Assembly (NCBI GenBank): GCA_014871385.1
Contig: CM026426.1
Span: 89,434,250-89,498,249, forward strand
DNA length: 64,000 nt
Source: Ceratodon purpureus
Lineage: Eukaryota; Streptophyta; Bryopsida; Pseudoditrichales; Ditrichaceae
Direction: 5' to 3'
Part shown: positions 10,667 through 22,201 of the stretch, piece by piece
Layout of the letters: the number at the start of each line of letters is the position of its first letter
Numbering within the stretch: position 1 is the first letter of the stretch
The notes under the pieces: model-generated
Databases searched by the model: none
What the model saw: the letters and a program-made list of their open reading frames with translations, nothing else
What the model was told of the DNA's origin: nothing
Position numbers and translations under genes: made by a program

Positions 10667-12988
10667 GCATACCTAAACTGTGATTTTCTGCGCTGAATTC
10701 AGTGTGTTTTGTTGTCGGTGCTGTCCCCCGCCATGTAGGTGATCGCGTCTTGTCATGCACTTGTCCTTCTCTTTGTCTCACTTTCAACGCCTCCAAGCCC
10801 CCCAACAATCTGTCGCATAATCGACCATCTCATCACCGTCACCGAACCATCGTTCTCAAAGGAAGCCTGCGTTGGATCCGCGTTGCCCTCATCCTGCGCT
10901 TGTCGGTACATCAGGTATGATCATCATATGTTTGCTCCTCGAAAAGAATTTTCGACAACTGATTTTTTGCTGGACTTGATACAGCATGCCGGTGGTGATT
11001 TCAGTTTGTCGTTAACCATATTGTATGTTGTCATCTGGCTTCAACATCAGGTGATTGGATCCACACTTGGGATTTTGTTAGTGACGACATATGGTACCGA
11101 GTTGTGCAGTTTGTAACCAACAATGAAGACCTTCAGGTATTGATGTTCAGGAAGCTGAATTTGTCTCTTTTGCAATAAACTTGAAAATCAGCTTCATGTT
11201 CTTCTTTGTCTGACTTGGAATTCTGCGTGCTCTTTAAATTTAGAACGAGCTATTTGTTGTTTTCATTTAATTAATACCACGCATTTGTTGAAGGAATCAT
11301 AATATCTGAGGACTTCTAGTAAAGATCCTTAATCTGAAGAATGCAAGTGTTTTCATTGATAAGTATTAATTTTATCCATGCAATTGCAGGCGTATGCTGC
11401 CGCAACGGTTTTGGCTTATCTTGATAAACCGGCAGTACATGAAACGATGGTGAAGGTGAGCATAACATGTCGTGGAGTCACATGTCACATGTGACTTGCA
11501 ATCTGTGATTTTATTTTCTAAAGTGATAGAAGACGCATGCCTTGGATGGCTCATTCGTCCTCGAGACTTCTGACCCAAGACTGACTTCTTCCGAGGATTT
11601 GTAATTAGTTTCTAGTTTGCAAAGGACCTCTACGAGAGATTTGGACTTGCTTTGTAGTCTAAGATTTTGATGTTACGCCTCTGCCACGCTTCTAAGTATC
11701 TGGTGCTCGTTCAGGTGGCTGGATATCTGCTTGGAGAGTACAGCCATTTGCTGGCCAGACAACCAGGTTGCACACCGAAGGACATATTTTACGCAGAACA
11801 AAACAAATTCCCCATTGTCACGTAGGCATCCTATCATTTATATTTATTTAAGCAGGATGCAATGCAGTGTCGTTTCCCTGACTCTTGCCTCCAGTATGGA
11901 TAACAACTAGTTTGATATGCTTATTGTCATACCGAGAAGTGTAGTAGTGATTTACGAGGATTGTATTTTTAATTTCCCGAGACGTCACGAGGATCTAGAG
12001 ATTCCTATTTTAGATTTTCGTCTTTTCTTCTAGAGATTTACATGCCTTGTTGAAATAACGGTTCCACCTCTTGCTGCAGAATTGGAACCAAGGCTATATT
12101 GCTTTCGGCCTTTGCGAAAATTTTGCTTCACTCCCAGCCTCAAGATCCCGAACTTCGGGAGCGTGTTATAGATGTGTTCAAGAGGTGATCGTCTATAATT
12201 TCAATTTCGTATGCTTGTAATTCTTTCTTGGTTTATGAAAATGTCAGAGGCAGATTAAGTACACGGTCTGCCGAAGTTAATATTTGGTGTTTGACAGTCA
12301 CTAGAGTAACGGAGAGGTCTTATTTTAGGGCGTTCTTTGTCACAAGTTTTCAGACTTTTTTAATTCTTGTGTTGTTTACTTAACTTCCTCTCTTTGCATC
12401 CCCTCAGACCAACTTAAATATCTGGATATTGGTTTGCTGGCAGGTATGAGTGCTCGGTGGATGCCGATGTGCAACAATGGTGCGTTGAGTATCTGATGTT
12501 GTGCGAGAAAGGTCCTGATATGGTGGACATTATGGCAGAGATGCCTAAATTTCCAGAACGTCAGGTATGCTTCTGTAGCCATCATGAAATTAAGAGGTTT
12601 CTGGCTTCTTGTAATAAATAGCGTACAGTCAGTTGCATTCCTCAGACAACATGAGACATTATGTTAATTCGTCTCTACAACAATAATAAGGCACTAAAGA
12701 AAATGTGGTGCACAATTTTTGCAGTCTGCACTTCTTAAAAGGGCTGAAAACACAGAAGGAGATGCAGCAGAAGCAAGCGCTACAAAATTGAGGCTTCAGC
12801 AGCAAAATTCGATGGCGTTGGTTGTAGCAGAGCCACAAACTAATGGACCTGCGCATCCTCCTATTTTGAAACCATAAGTTGCTCCTGTTCAAACGGTATC
12901 AAAACATATACCTTCCTTGCTTGCAGTAGTAGGATATCGGAAGACGAATGAATAATAATCAGGTATTAAAATGTGATGTTCGGTGTTG

Positions 12989-13025
12989 CAAATTAGTCAG
13001 TGACGCTATTAGGGGCTTTTGTTTA
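12989..13025 (+). repeat. 37-bp repeat, inverted copy at 16534-16570
   Basis: This segment inside an AP2A intron is repeated perfectly in reverse complement at 16534-16570, just beyond the AP2A stop codon. All 37 bases match (coordinate sum 29559) and the match ends sharply on both sides. Confidence 0.95.
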
Positions 13026-13515
13026 AAACTTGTCTATGTCACCAACCCGAAAATTTCCAATGCAGATTCTAACTGAAGTATATGGTGACATTTGTTTTTC
13101 AGGAGCAATTAGCTCTTCCAGAGCCTCCTTCATCAGCACATCAAAGAGCGCTTTCAAATGGAAATGCTCATCCTGAGGTACCAGTGACAGCAGCGGCGGC
13201 TGTAGCAGCCCCTTCGCTGTTGGAAGAGCCAATTACTGCACCGGCATCGATGCCTGCAACCGCGCCTGCACCAACACCAGCGCCAAGTGCAGTTGATTTG
13301 CTTGGAGACGTGCTTGCACCTTTAGCTATTGAGGCTGCCCCTGGCACGATGCCATCTGATAATAACGCAATTCTGGACTTTGGTCTCGATCCTTCTGGTC
13401 TGGCTCCTGGGCCTGCCCCTGCCCAAGTATGTGGACCAGCGGACCCGTTAGCACTCGCTCTTTACGATGGTCCGGATACGAAAGTTCAGGTACAGGATTG
13501 TTCGTGACTCTTTAC

Positions 13516-15575
13516 ATTTTGTTGTTGCTGCTACAATCCTCCTATTTATTATGCTATTGGCTAATTCCTTCTACCTCTTACTTACAGCTTCATGGTTATA
13601 TGTACTGTACAGCCGATTGGAAATATTGAAGATTGGTACAAAGCATTGATGATCAAGGATAGTGGGATTCTTTACGAAGACCCTTACGTTCAGGTGAGTC
13701 TATTTTCTTTATTGGAAATATTGGGTAGCATCTCAATATAATGTTTTGGCAATTTATGTATCTTAGATCTCCATTATAGTCACGTACGTGTAACTCAAAC
13801 TTACATTCTGATTTGTTCATAGGACTTTTTATATACTGATGATGGGTTGCATATGCTGAACATCTATGTAGATTCTTAATCTTGTGTTCTAAGGTTTTCT
13901 ATTGAGGGTAACACTAGCATTGGGCATGTACAGATTGGAGTTAAAGCTGACTGGAGAGGAATTCAAGGGACCGTATGGTCTTGTTTATTGGTAACAAGCA
14001 CACAGGGTCTTTAAGCAATGTTAAAGTTGTGGTGCTTCCACCCTCTCATTTAAGGTTTCAGTCACCTCCAGTTCCTGATACTATTCCGCCAAGGGCTCAG
14101 GTGAGTTTATGAAACGGCACACTGGGCTTTATCTTTTTATTTGTCAGATGCTCTGTGTGGCTGCAACTTAGCAGGTGCCTGTAGTTGACACTGGACTTGC
14201 GAGAAGGTTCGCATTGGTTTTAGAAATTACATGAGGTTGTCTAGGCATTGAAGCCTGAAAGTGTTAACTGTTCTCTGTGTTCTATAGGTGCAATGCCCCT
14301 TCGATATATTTTGTTTGCAAGCCAGCCGAGAGACAGCGGTTCTGGAATTTGCCTACAACAATGGCAACATTCCTGTACGTCACCATCTCATCTTCACTGC
14401 ACCTCTGTATTCTGCCCTATTTAGTCACTTGACTTGTTTACGGTTTGCTCTAGTTGTGCAATGTTAACGTGGGGAGTCAGGGGCCTCGTAGTTCAATGAT
14501 TTATACTAGAGCTGCCAACGGGTTTAAAGGAAGTACCTACCATTGTTCTTTATGATGTTTTTTCCCCAAGTTAAGCTCATTGAGGGGTTGGACTTCCAGG
14601 TAGGCGTGACTCTCAAACTTCCAGTGTTGATGAACAAATTCCTACAAGCAGTACCCGTAACTGCAAATGATTTCGTAGGAAGATGGCGAGCGCTAACTGG
14701 TCCCCCTACAAAGCTTCAAGAAGTGGTAGGCATCAGTTCTTCTTGATGTGGTTGGCACTTTTTCACTGAGATGTAGAGATTCTATTTTCCATCTGGTGAA
14801 GTGGTTTGGGTTTGTACATAGTCTGTTTCTTGACATGTTCTAATTATCTTGAGAGTCAATTGTTTCCTTCAAGAACTTATAGAATAATATTAATTATAAT
14901 GCATTACATCGGTGATTGAACTCTAGGTGCGAAATGTAAGGCCCATCCCTCTTGCCGAGATGGCAGCATTATTTAACAGCCTTCACATCGGTGTTGCCCC
15001 TGGACTGGTGAGTCACGGTGAATTATGTTATTTCCCCAGCACAGGCTCTCTGCGTAGTTCCTTCACGTCGGGACAGTTTATCCTTTACTAATGGATGATA
15101 TTACTTTGTGTGCCAAGTATTGAGCCAGGATCCTAGAACATTTTCTTGCTTCAGAGATTGAGCATAGCATACCAAGTCAGATTGATTCGAATTTTACTAA
15201 CTGCGCTAAATTTGATGTGTTAACAGGACCCAAATGTGAACAATACTGTGTGTGCATCAACATTCTACTCTGAATCTGCCCAAGCAACACTTTGCCTGGT
15301 ACATAGTTTTATCTTATTACTACTTTTTCCCTCTCATTCTCATTTTCGCTTGATTTGCTTTGAGGATGTCCGAGAACGATTTTTATCCTCAAATATTCTG
15401 AAATAGCATAGAGGTTGGGTGATCGGGTTTTAAGAATATACCATACAAGCCACTTGTTTCGGACAAACTAGTGTTGAAATTGAATTGCTGGATGACACAT
15501 CTAGACATGTCTAAAGAATTACGCAATGGCACGTGATACTTTTTGTCAAGTTTTGAATTATTTTTGTACGTTTCT
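13516..15575 (+). repeat. source segment of the inverted AP2A duplication
   Basis: The reverse complement of this block, which spans AP2A ear-domain exons and introns, is present at 50465-52524. Coordinates sum to 66040 at every point checked, so there is no net indel in 2.06 kb. Substitutions become common only in the last 25 bp (about 15550-15575), where homology fades. Confidence 0.93.
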
Positions 15576-16533
15576 GAAATGGAGTTAAATTTGATGTGCT
15601 ATAGTCTCTTCGTCACTTTGTGAATACATAGGATTGATCTGTGGGAAAAGAGGGGAGTACCAGATTTAAGGTTCAAAAGTATTATCTGTGAACATTATTC
15701 TGAGTACTGTAAGAGATTCACTAGTCTAAGAACTTAGGAACCAGTACTCTGTAAAAGGGTGAAAACATTCAAATCCACCTTAACAACATATAAGAGGAAG
15801 AAAATAGTGGACGATCTTTTTGCTAGGCGATCGGCAACTGATAAGCACTGTATGTGTATTGGCAGATACGAGTGGAAACAGATCCTTCCGAGAGGACACA
15901 ACTGCGATTGATAGTTGGTTCTCCAGATCCAACCACAACATATGAGTATGCCACATAGCATTTCCAACTGATGTATTCTGTCATTATAAGCTGCATTAAG
16001 ATTAATGATTGTGAACAGTGCTTGATCATATTCTAGGAAATTAATGTTCATGTTCTGTGCTGGTCATTGTTACTTTAAATTTATGTTTATCAAATTTAAC
16101 TAGAGAATAACGGCTGAGTGTGGCGCTTTCGACATTCACGATGATCTAAGCTTTGGTGGGAATGCAGGCTCAAAGAATACATCAAGGAGCAACTGATCGA
16201 TGTTCGGACGCTGACACCAGTGCCACCTGTTGTTCCAGCTCCTACTCCAGCGATTTCTGGGCTGACAGGTCCTGCTGCAGTTCTCGCAGGTCTAATTTAA
16301 TGCAGACGTTGAATTCGTTTCTTTAATTCGTTGGCTCAACGTGGGTCTCTACTACTAGCACTCCACTCTGCGTGTGGCCAGCTCTACTGTTTGAAAAGGT
16401 CAAGAACTTGGCAAGGAGAGCCCAGCGGGTGAATGAGGTGGGCTCAGGTTTTCTAAGAACAAGTTCATGAACGGTTTTGTTGCTGGTCAACCTCTGATTG
16501 TAGTTTGACTATAAGCAATCATTTGTTCACCTC

Positions 16534-16570
16534 TAAACAAAAGCCCCTAATAGCGTCACTGACTAATTTG
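16534..16570 (-). repeat. 37-bp inverted filler flanked by a 12-bp direct repeat
   Basis: Perfect reverse complement of 12989-13025. It is bracketed by two copies of ATTTGTTCACCT (16521-16532 and 16566-16577), so a 45-bp insertion is implied. The structure is typical of templated filler DNA from polymerase theta-type or replicative repair, with the template 3.5 kb away in inverted orientation. It could alternatively be read as the right terminal inverted repeat of a 3.58-kb unit, but no target duplication supports that. Confidence 0.9.
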
Positions 16571-16599
16571 TTCACCTGTCGATGAGGACTAGGCAGTCC

Positions 16600-17470
16600 C
16601 AGCCCCAGCCCCAGTGGCAAGCAAGCCAGTCGTTACTAGTAAGTAACAATGGCATGTAGTACTCTAAGCATGTTTTTCCTACTGAGGAGCCAGTCGATGC
16701 AACGTTGCCACCCAATTCTTTACTTGGCTATTAATAAGGAGATGTAGAGTCCTGACATACATTGGTCTTCGTGCAGAATCTGCACCAAAACCTCGGGAAC
16801 GAAAACGAGAACGAGGTAGGAAAATCACGGTAAGAGAGGGAGAGGCAGAATTGAATGCGTTACAGCAAAGTGGCGACAGGTGGAATGAGGATGTCGCTGG
16901 TCATTCCCCTAGAGCTACGAAACGTACTCGTGGAAACGAACGAGAGCCTTCGGCGTGGACATCAGCTACACATTCACGGTCGCTGGCCCTTGCATCGCCA
17001 ACTTGGCCAGAGCATTGGAAGTCCGGGAAGTTCGTTGGAGGCATTGCACGTCGCTATGTTCCTCCGGTAAGATCCCTGTAGACCGAATACCTCAGAACGC
17101 CAACTATAGCGAAATGATTTATCTGGCGCGATTTTCCAATGATGGTGTGATTGACAAGTCCATTGATTTATAGAAGCAATCTTTAATAGAAATATCATTC
17201 TCTCTTTCTGTTTTCCATTTCATGGCAATGGGTGCTAACATTTTTCAGACCAAGCCGACGGATCCGACACCTTCGTCGTTATGCGTCGTGAATTGTTCCC
17301 CGAAAGTACTGCCTATTAGTCTTTATGTGTCGTTGCTTACTGTAAAATCATGGGTTTGTGGGACAGAGCTTCGAATCTTGAGAGCGAAAAGCGGAAGTAA
17401 ATGTTTCACCTGCATCGGATGGCGTCGAGCATCAGTTCGGAGTCCTTACGCAGTCGAATGAACCAGAGGA
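16600..17470 (+). other. fragments upstream of the kinase pseudogene
   Basis: Open stretches read QPQPQ-type low complexity (16600-16640) and, from about 16777, KPRERKRERG, a basic nuclear-localisation-like run. Splice-like signals surround them. They may be 5' exons of the MPS1-like gene, whose N-terminus is poorly conserved in plants, but I cannot prove the link. Confidence 0.3.
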
Positions 17471-18664
17471 ATGCGGTCCTGCACATTGGGGTCATGGGTC
17501 ACTCAAATCTTCGTGTTCCCGTTCATTGCCTCTGCAGAAGACAGTTCCCTCAATCACGTCTCTGATACTTCTAGTGCCACCACAATCGAAGAGAATTGTC
17601 CAAATGGGGTTACTAAACTGTCATCGCAGGCAAGAACTCTAATTCAGGTTTCTGGGCACGAGGTGCATGTCGTCCACACCGAAAACGTTTCAAACACTGG
17701 AGTTACAGGAGTGACAAATTTAATTTGCTTGAAACCCCAAAGTGTTGGTATTCCTGACAAGAGTGCTGTGACCTCGTGGCATGGGGTTGAGCAGCAACGC
17801 GGGGCTCAGAGTCTGCAATCTAGTAGAGAGCGGGATCGTGTGATTGAGTTGTCTGACCGCAATGGACTTCCGAAAGCAGCCGCTAGATGAATTCCAACTG
17901 CCCCCGAGGTTCCCGTGCATGGTGTTCATGAAGGACATTCTGCTAAATCTAGCGACCCAGCGAAGGATACTAGCGACAGGAATCAAGAGATTCCCCGTCA
18001 CAACTCACAGGGACCTAGAAAAACAAGGACGGAGACTGAGAATGACAAGTTTGTCTACGTGAACGGAATACGGTTCCAGAAGCTTGGAAAAATTGGAAAG
18101 CGCGGCAGTAAGCACGTTTTCTAGGTTATTGCGACCGACTGCTCTATATCCGCTCTTAAGCGTATCAATTTGAAGGCCCGTGACTGATCAAGTGCACAAG
18201 AGTGTTACCATGAAATGAAGTGCCTCAAAGCACTGCGTGGGAAACGCCACATCATTCACGTCATTGAATCTGAGGTACTGGAGGCTTGTTGTTTCTTATT
18301 TCACCTCTGTACATGTATGTGGAAACTCTTCTCGAACTTAAGACGCACTCTCCTTATGGAGTAGTATTCTTGCTATATTATTTTTCTTCAAAGTTACTCT
18401 TCCTGATAAATTCCTGCCACATTTGTCTTACATGCCAATGCGGTTACGGTTTGACATAAGATTAACATTTCGATGCAGGTCACGTAGAAGAAGGTGCTGG
18501 GGAAAGGGGCGGAAAGTGGTGACATTACAGAGGATGCTTTTCTGTACATGGGCCTACAGTTCGGGGAGATTGATTTGGCTGGCATGCCTTCTGCCAAACG
18601 CAAGGAAATGCATATCAATAATGAGACCACGCTTGATGAGAATTGCCTAGCCTTCTATTGGCAG
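17471..18664 (+). pseudogene. MPS1: MPS1/TTK-type spindle-checkpoint kinase, broken
   Basis: The end of the first segment (17471-18274) reads FVYVNGIRFQKLGKIGKRGS, then ALKRINLKARD and KALRGKRHIIHVIESE. The next exon (18479-18664) reads FLYMGLQFGEIDLAGMPSAK and LDENCLAFYWQ. These match the N-lobe and hinge of MPS1 (TTK), a dual-specificity kinase that monitors kinetochore attachment. In-frame stops lie at 17888-17890, 18122-18124, 18185-18187 and 18485-18487. The Gly-rich loop reads KIGKRGS instead of the usual GxGGS form. The catalytic loop (HSDLKPxN in the family) and the activation segment do not follow: the sequence changes to another gene after 18664. Clearly a pseudogene. Confidence 0.88.
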
Positions 18665-19144
18665 GTATTAACCTCCTGGTAATGCTGCTGGGTGACCAGT
18701 TCCTGGGCAACACTACTTCCCCGCTATAACTCATGTAGGTTGAAAAAGCAAACCGAGTCGATGAGAGCATGGGCATGTCAATAATTCCTCTCTTCTACTC
18801 ATGCTGTAAAGCGCTCTTGCTGGTAGGGGGTTCAATTCTAGCATTACCCACGCCAAAACTCATGCGTTGTAATTGCAGATCTCGGAGGCAATTGCAGACC
18901 TAGAGGAGAATACAAAGAGCTCGTCGACAATGTATTCAAGATCTGAATCAGAGAGCACTGCGCCAAAAGTGAAGCGTGCCGTGGATACGGACTTGGAACT
19001 GAATCGATGTCACAGGGAACTGAGTCGCGTACTCGCCAAGGGTGTCGACGGCCATGAGGGTGATAAGAGTAGCGTGGGAATGGAATGGATCCTTCGATGT
19101 CATGTGGACGAGCTGACGGTGTGTATAATAACTGATGATTACCT

Positions 19145-22100
19145 TTGGTTTGCAGATCTGTGCTCGAGCACCAGCAGCGTGAGGTACAGCAGAAGTGCAA
19201 GGGAGTGGACGGGGCGTTGGCGGAGAGGCAGAAGTCTGTGCGAGAGGAGGAGCTCAGCTGCGCGAACATATGGCGACGGCGTGAGAGCCTGGTGGCGCAC
19301 TTCAACGAAGTAAGAACGGAAATCGGTTCAGAGGGTAGCGAGATCCAGAGAGTGGGAGAGACCGAAATGGAGGAAGAGAAGGAACTCAGGATACTTGATA
19401 AGGACTTGGAGTTCGGAGAACACATTCTCAGCAGGGAGAGTGCAAGGACGGAAGAGCTCCGGAAGGAGCAGAAGGGGCTGGAGGAGGACTTGAAAAAGAT
19501 TGAGAGAGAGATAACGCTTCGTGGGATGGGCGCAGTACGAGCGGAGCTCTGGCTCGCGAAGTTAACTGATCAAGTTCAGCTCATGGCCGAAGGTTCAGGG
19601 ATGGGAACGACACCGCTGCCTATTCGCAACCCTAGACAACCAGAGCAAGGCAGGACGATGGTTGTTTATCTTGAGAACTGCCCTGTTTGCGGCTACAACT
19701 TCAAATGCCTTAATGCTTCCATAGCTGACTGCGGGTGCGTGTACCATCATTTCTGCTTGGCAGCGTGGTTAAGTGACGGGAGGAGGCAGTGTGCGTATCG
19801 AGGTTGCGAGAAGGAGTTCTGCTCCGACTGGATGGCGAGTTTCGGAGCGAATCAAGTCCGCATACCTCCCTTGCGGCAGCCCAAACAGGAAGGTCTCCTG
19901 GGTACACTCAACACGGTTGAATCCGGGAATGTCGGTGCAGCCGCGTCTACAAACTGTAAGTAAAGTATTCCAGTGATTCCAGATTTCCATTGAGGAAGGT
20001 TCAGCGTTGGAGTGCACCCCCTCCGACTGCTACATCTGTTCAGTGCCGTACAGTTGGTTTCCGCTTGTAACTCGTTTTAAGTTCAGGTGGTCACGTGAAA
20101 TGTTGATACTACACTTAGGGTAGTGCGGGGCACGGTTGGAGGTGCGTTGAAGTCATTCGAATTGAAACCGCATGACTAATCACCTTGACAGGTGCAGTGC
20201 CAGCGCCGGTTCACGTGAACAGCACTGTGGGGGCCCTAAATAACTTCGGGATGAGCGTAGAAGGGCCTAGGCAGTGCCATGTGAAGTGGCAAGCATGAAG
20301 CAGCCGCTTTGCTTGCCATTCCCACTGGAGTTAGTCACTTTCTGCCCCGGAGTTTGAATGTGGCACATCCCGAGAGTTTGTCTCAGTCACTTCCACTGTC
20401 GAAGTGCTGCCACGAATTCTGACTCAGTTGCAGCGAGCTGAGAGTGCGATGTCTCACTTTCAAAAGTCCGGAGAAATTCCTCCACTGTGCCGTGGCACTT
20501 GCCCTTGGGTTTGCCACTTCGACTTCCACTTCCGCAGTTTCTGTATTCTGTCTTTTCTTGGGGGTGCCGGGTGGCAGTTGGAACTGAGTAATCCCTGTAG
20601 TTCCACTGTTTTGACCACGGGGAGAAGGTCGAAAGCGTGAGTCTCACTATGTACTTCAGGAGACACTTAGGAGTCAGTGGCGGTGTGGTGGCCGGATCGG
20701 GCTCATGTACTGCATTGTCGCCACCGAAGTGCCCACGTGGACACTGTGGCACTTGTGATGAGCTAGAGAAGTGCTTCGACACTTGCAAGGCACTTTAGAT
20801 TCGGTGCTCATGTTTTTTTCCACTTTAGTTTCACTTGGGTGAGAAGGTCAAAAGCGTGAGTCTCACTATGTACTTCAGGAGACACTTAGGAGTCAGTGGC
20901 GGTGTGGTGGCCGGATCGGGCTCATGTACTGCATTGTCGCCACCGAAGTGCCCACGTGGACACTGTGGCACTTGTGATGAGCTGGAGAAGTGCTTCGACA
21001 CTTGCAAGGCACTTTAGATTCGGTGCTCATGTTTTTTTCCACTTTAGTTTCACTTGGGTCTTGGGAAGGACACTGAAACTCGTATGCACGTATTGTACAG
21101 TGAAGGGCAGGACTTCATCTTCTCGAGGGATTTACTTTGACATTGCTTCAGCATGCTTGGTTTGGTGCATGGACATGTATATAAGTTTTTCGTGGTTGAG
21201 GTTGAGGAGCTGATGCATCAAACTTGTTGATCTTGGCACTTGCAGTTCAGGTGCCGTCTGTATCGGGAACACCAGTGTCTCAGCGACACCAAGGATCTAG
21301 AACGCCATCTTCCGGGCAGTTGGGCACTCCCGCCTCTGGAAGCTGGAGGACGCCGACGGGGAGTGTTGGCAGGATAAACTCGGTTGGCAAGTCTATGCAA
21401 ATAGAGGACGTGCCCAGCCGAAGCCTTGGGAGGACTCCGAAATCCGGGTCCCGTTCTAACTTGGGATCAGGAACGGGCCGGACTTCCGATGATAGTATAG
21501 TTTTCGGGGACGACGACGTCTGTCTCAGTCAGGCGCTAGGGGCTTCGTTTCCGGCGCTAGAAGGGGTCCGCGGTAGTGTAGGGGAAACCATCATCCCGGA
21601 GACAATGGCAATGACTGGCGACGGAGTATTAGCGAGTCCTGAGGAGCCAGCGCCAAAGACGGGCATTCCTCACGTGGCTCTCAGTGACGACGAGGATGTG
21701 GACGTTCTAGAGCCAGCGAGCGAGAGGACCTTACCGGACAGGGCCATGGGTGAAGAAACTGAAAAGGAATCGTCGCCTGCCAGTAAAGGAGTCCTGGAGT
21801 GGGCGTTGCCAGCAACAGAGTTCCAAGCACTTGACGGGGACACGGAAAGTGCTGAAATCCAGGCAGAACCGGGCTCGTCCCCAACGGTTGACAAGAGAAC
21901 TTCCCAGGGAACACGTCCACATAGCACGAGGCGACAAGCGGCCCTGCACAATAGACTGTGCCCGTCCCCGGCTGTTACTCCTGGGAGTATAAGTGATGCA
22001 GGTAAAGAGCCAGTGACCAAGAAGGCGACTCTGGGTCGAGGTCGATCCGTCCAGGGCGCTGCAAGGGGAGAGAAAGCGACAAATATGAAGCCACTTGCGC

Positions 22101-22201
22101 AACTTGGATTGCAGGAGAAATTCAGAGCCCCGGCCGTGGTCAGCGATGCTGGGAAGGGTCGAGGCCGTGGAGGCAAGGTAGCAAAGAGGAAGCGTGACTG
22201 A
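19145..22201 (+). CDS. coiled-coil / zinc-finger protein with disordered tail
   Basis: Exon 1 (about 19160-19955) encodes a long Glu/Arg-rich coiled coil, then a Cys/His cluster: CPVCGYNFKCLNASIADCGC, YHHFCLAAWLS and CAYRGCEKEF, spaced like a RING or PHD-type zinc ribbon. It ends at a GTAAGT donor in phase 1. Exon 2 (21246-22201) begins in the compatible phase after TTGCAG. It encodes about 318 residues of Ser/Gly/Pro/Glu-rich, low-complexity sequence ending in GRGRGGKVAKRKRD, a likely nuclear-localisation signal. Similar Cys-His cassettes occur in repetitive, probably transposon-linked, gene families of seedless plants (recollection, not checked). Further 5' exons may lie at 18880-19125 (ISEAIADLEEN), but the phase there does not fit simply. 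Confidence 0.55.
20621..21059. repeat. two-copy 219-bp tandem duplication in an intron
   Basis: The block starting GAGAAGGTC-AAAGCGTGAG (20621) repeats at a distance of 219 bp almost without change; one difference is CTAGAG versus CTGGAG. Both copies end in CACTTTAGTTTCACTTGGGT. It lies in the 1.29-kb intron of the zinc-finger gene. Near identity implies a recent unequal-crossover or slippage event. Confidence 0.9.

Larger units (their letters stand above)
10920..16300 (+). pseudogene. AP2A: AP-2 complex subunit alpha, 3' half, decayed
   Basis: About fifteen exons match plant alpha-adaptin in order: FVSDDIWYRVVQFVTNNEDLQ region (11051-11136), 11390-11455, 11715-11821 (LGEYSHLLARQPG), 12080-12184, 12444-12564 (AEMPKFPERQ), 12725-12877, hinge 13103-13489 (DLLGDVLAPLAIEA), then the ear domain 13613-13693, 13934-14100, 14288-14374, 14600-14725, 14927-15006, 15227-15298, 15866-15945, 16168-16300 (LKEYIKEQLID...VLAGLI). 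In intact form this subunit links clathrin, cargo and PIP2 at the plasma membrane. Here the first ~400 residues are absent, TAA 12875-12877 interrupts the hinge, and exon 13934-14100 (167 bp between phase-0 exons) is frameshifted after DWRGIQ. Not functional as it stands. Confidence 0.92.

Noticed and set aside
10739-11116. 125-codon plus-strand open frame as a gene
   Set aside because: It overlaps real AP2A exons in another frame and has Cys/Ser/Ile-rich composition without domain features.
13082-13507. 141-codon open frame as a separate Ala/Pro-rich protein
   Set aside because: It is the AP2A hinge exon: DLLGDVLAPLAIEA matches alpha-adaptin and the exon borders fit.
12989-16570. A 3.6-kb transposon defined by 37-bp terminal inverted repeats
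   Set aside because: The left repeat is ordinary AP2A intron sequence and the right copy is bracketed by its own 12-bp direct repeat, so a templated insertion explains it better.
1878-18487. Alternative genetic code with reassigned TGA/TAG
   Set aside because: TAA, TAG and TGA all occur inside broken genes, frameshifts occur as well, and intact genes (SPPL, the 439-aa gene) use normal stops and contain none in frame.
20621-21059. LTRs of a small retrotransposon
   Set aside because: The two copies are directly adjacent with no internal region, primer site or target duplication.
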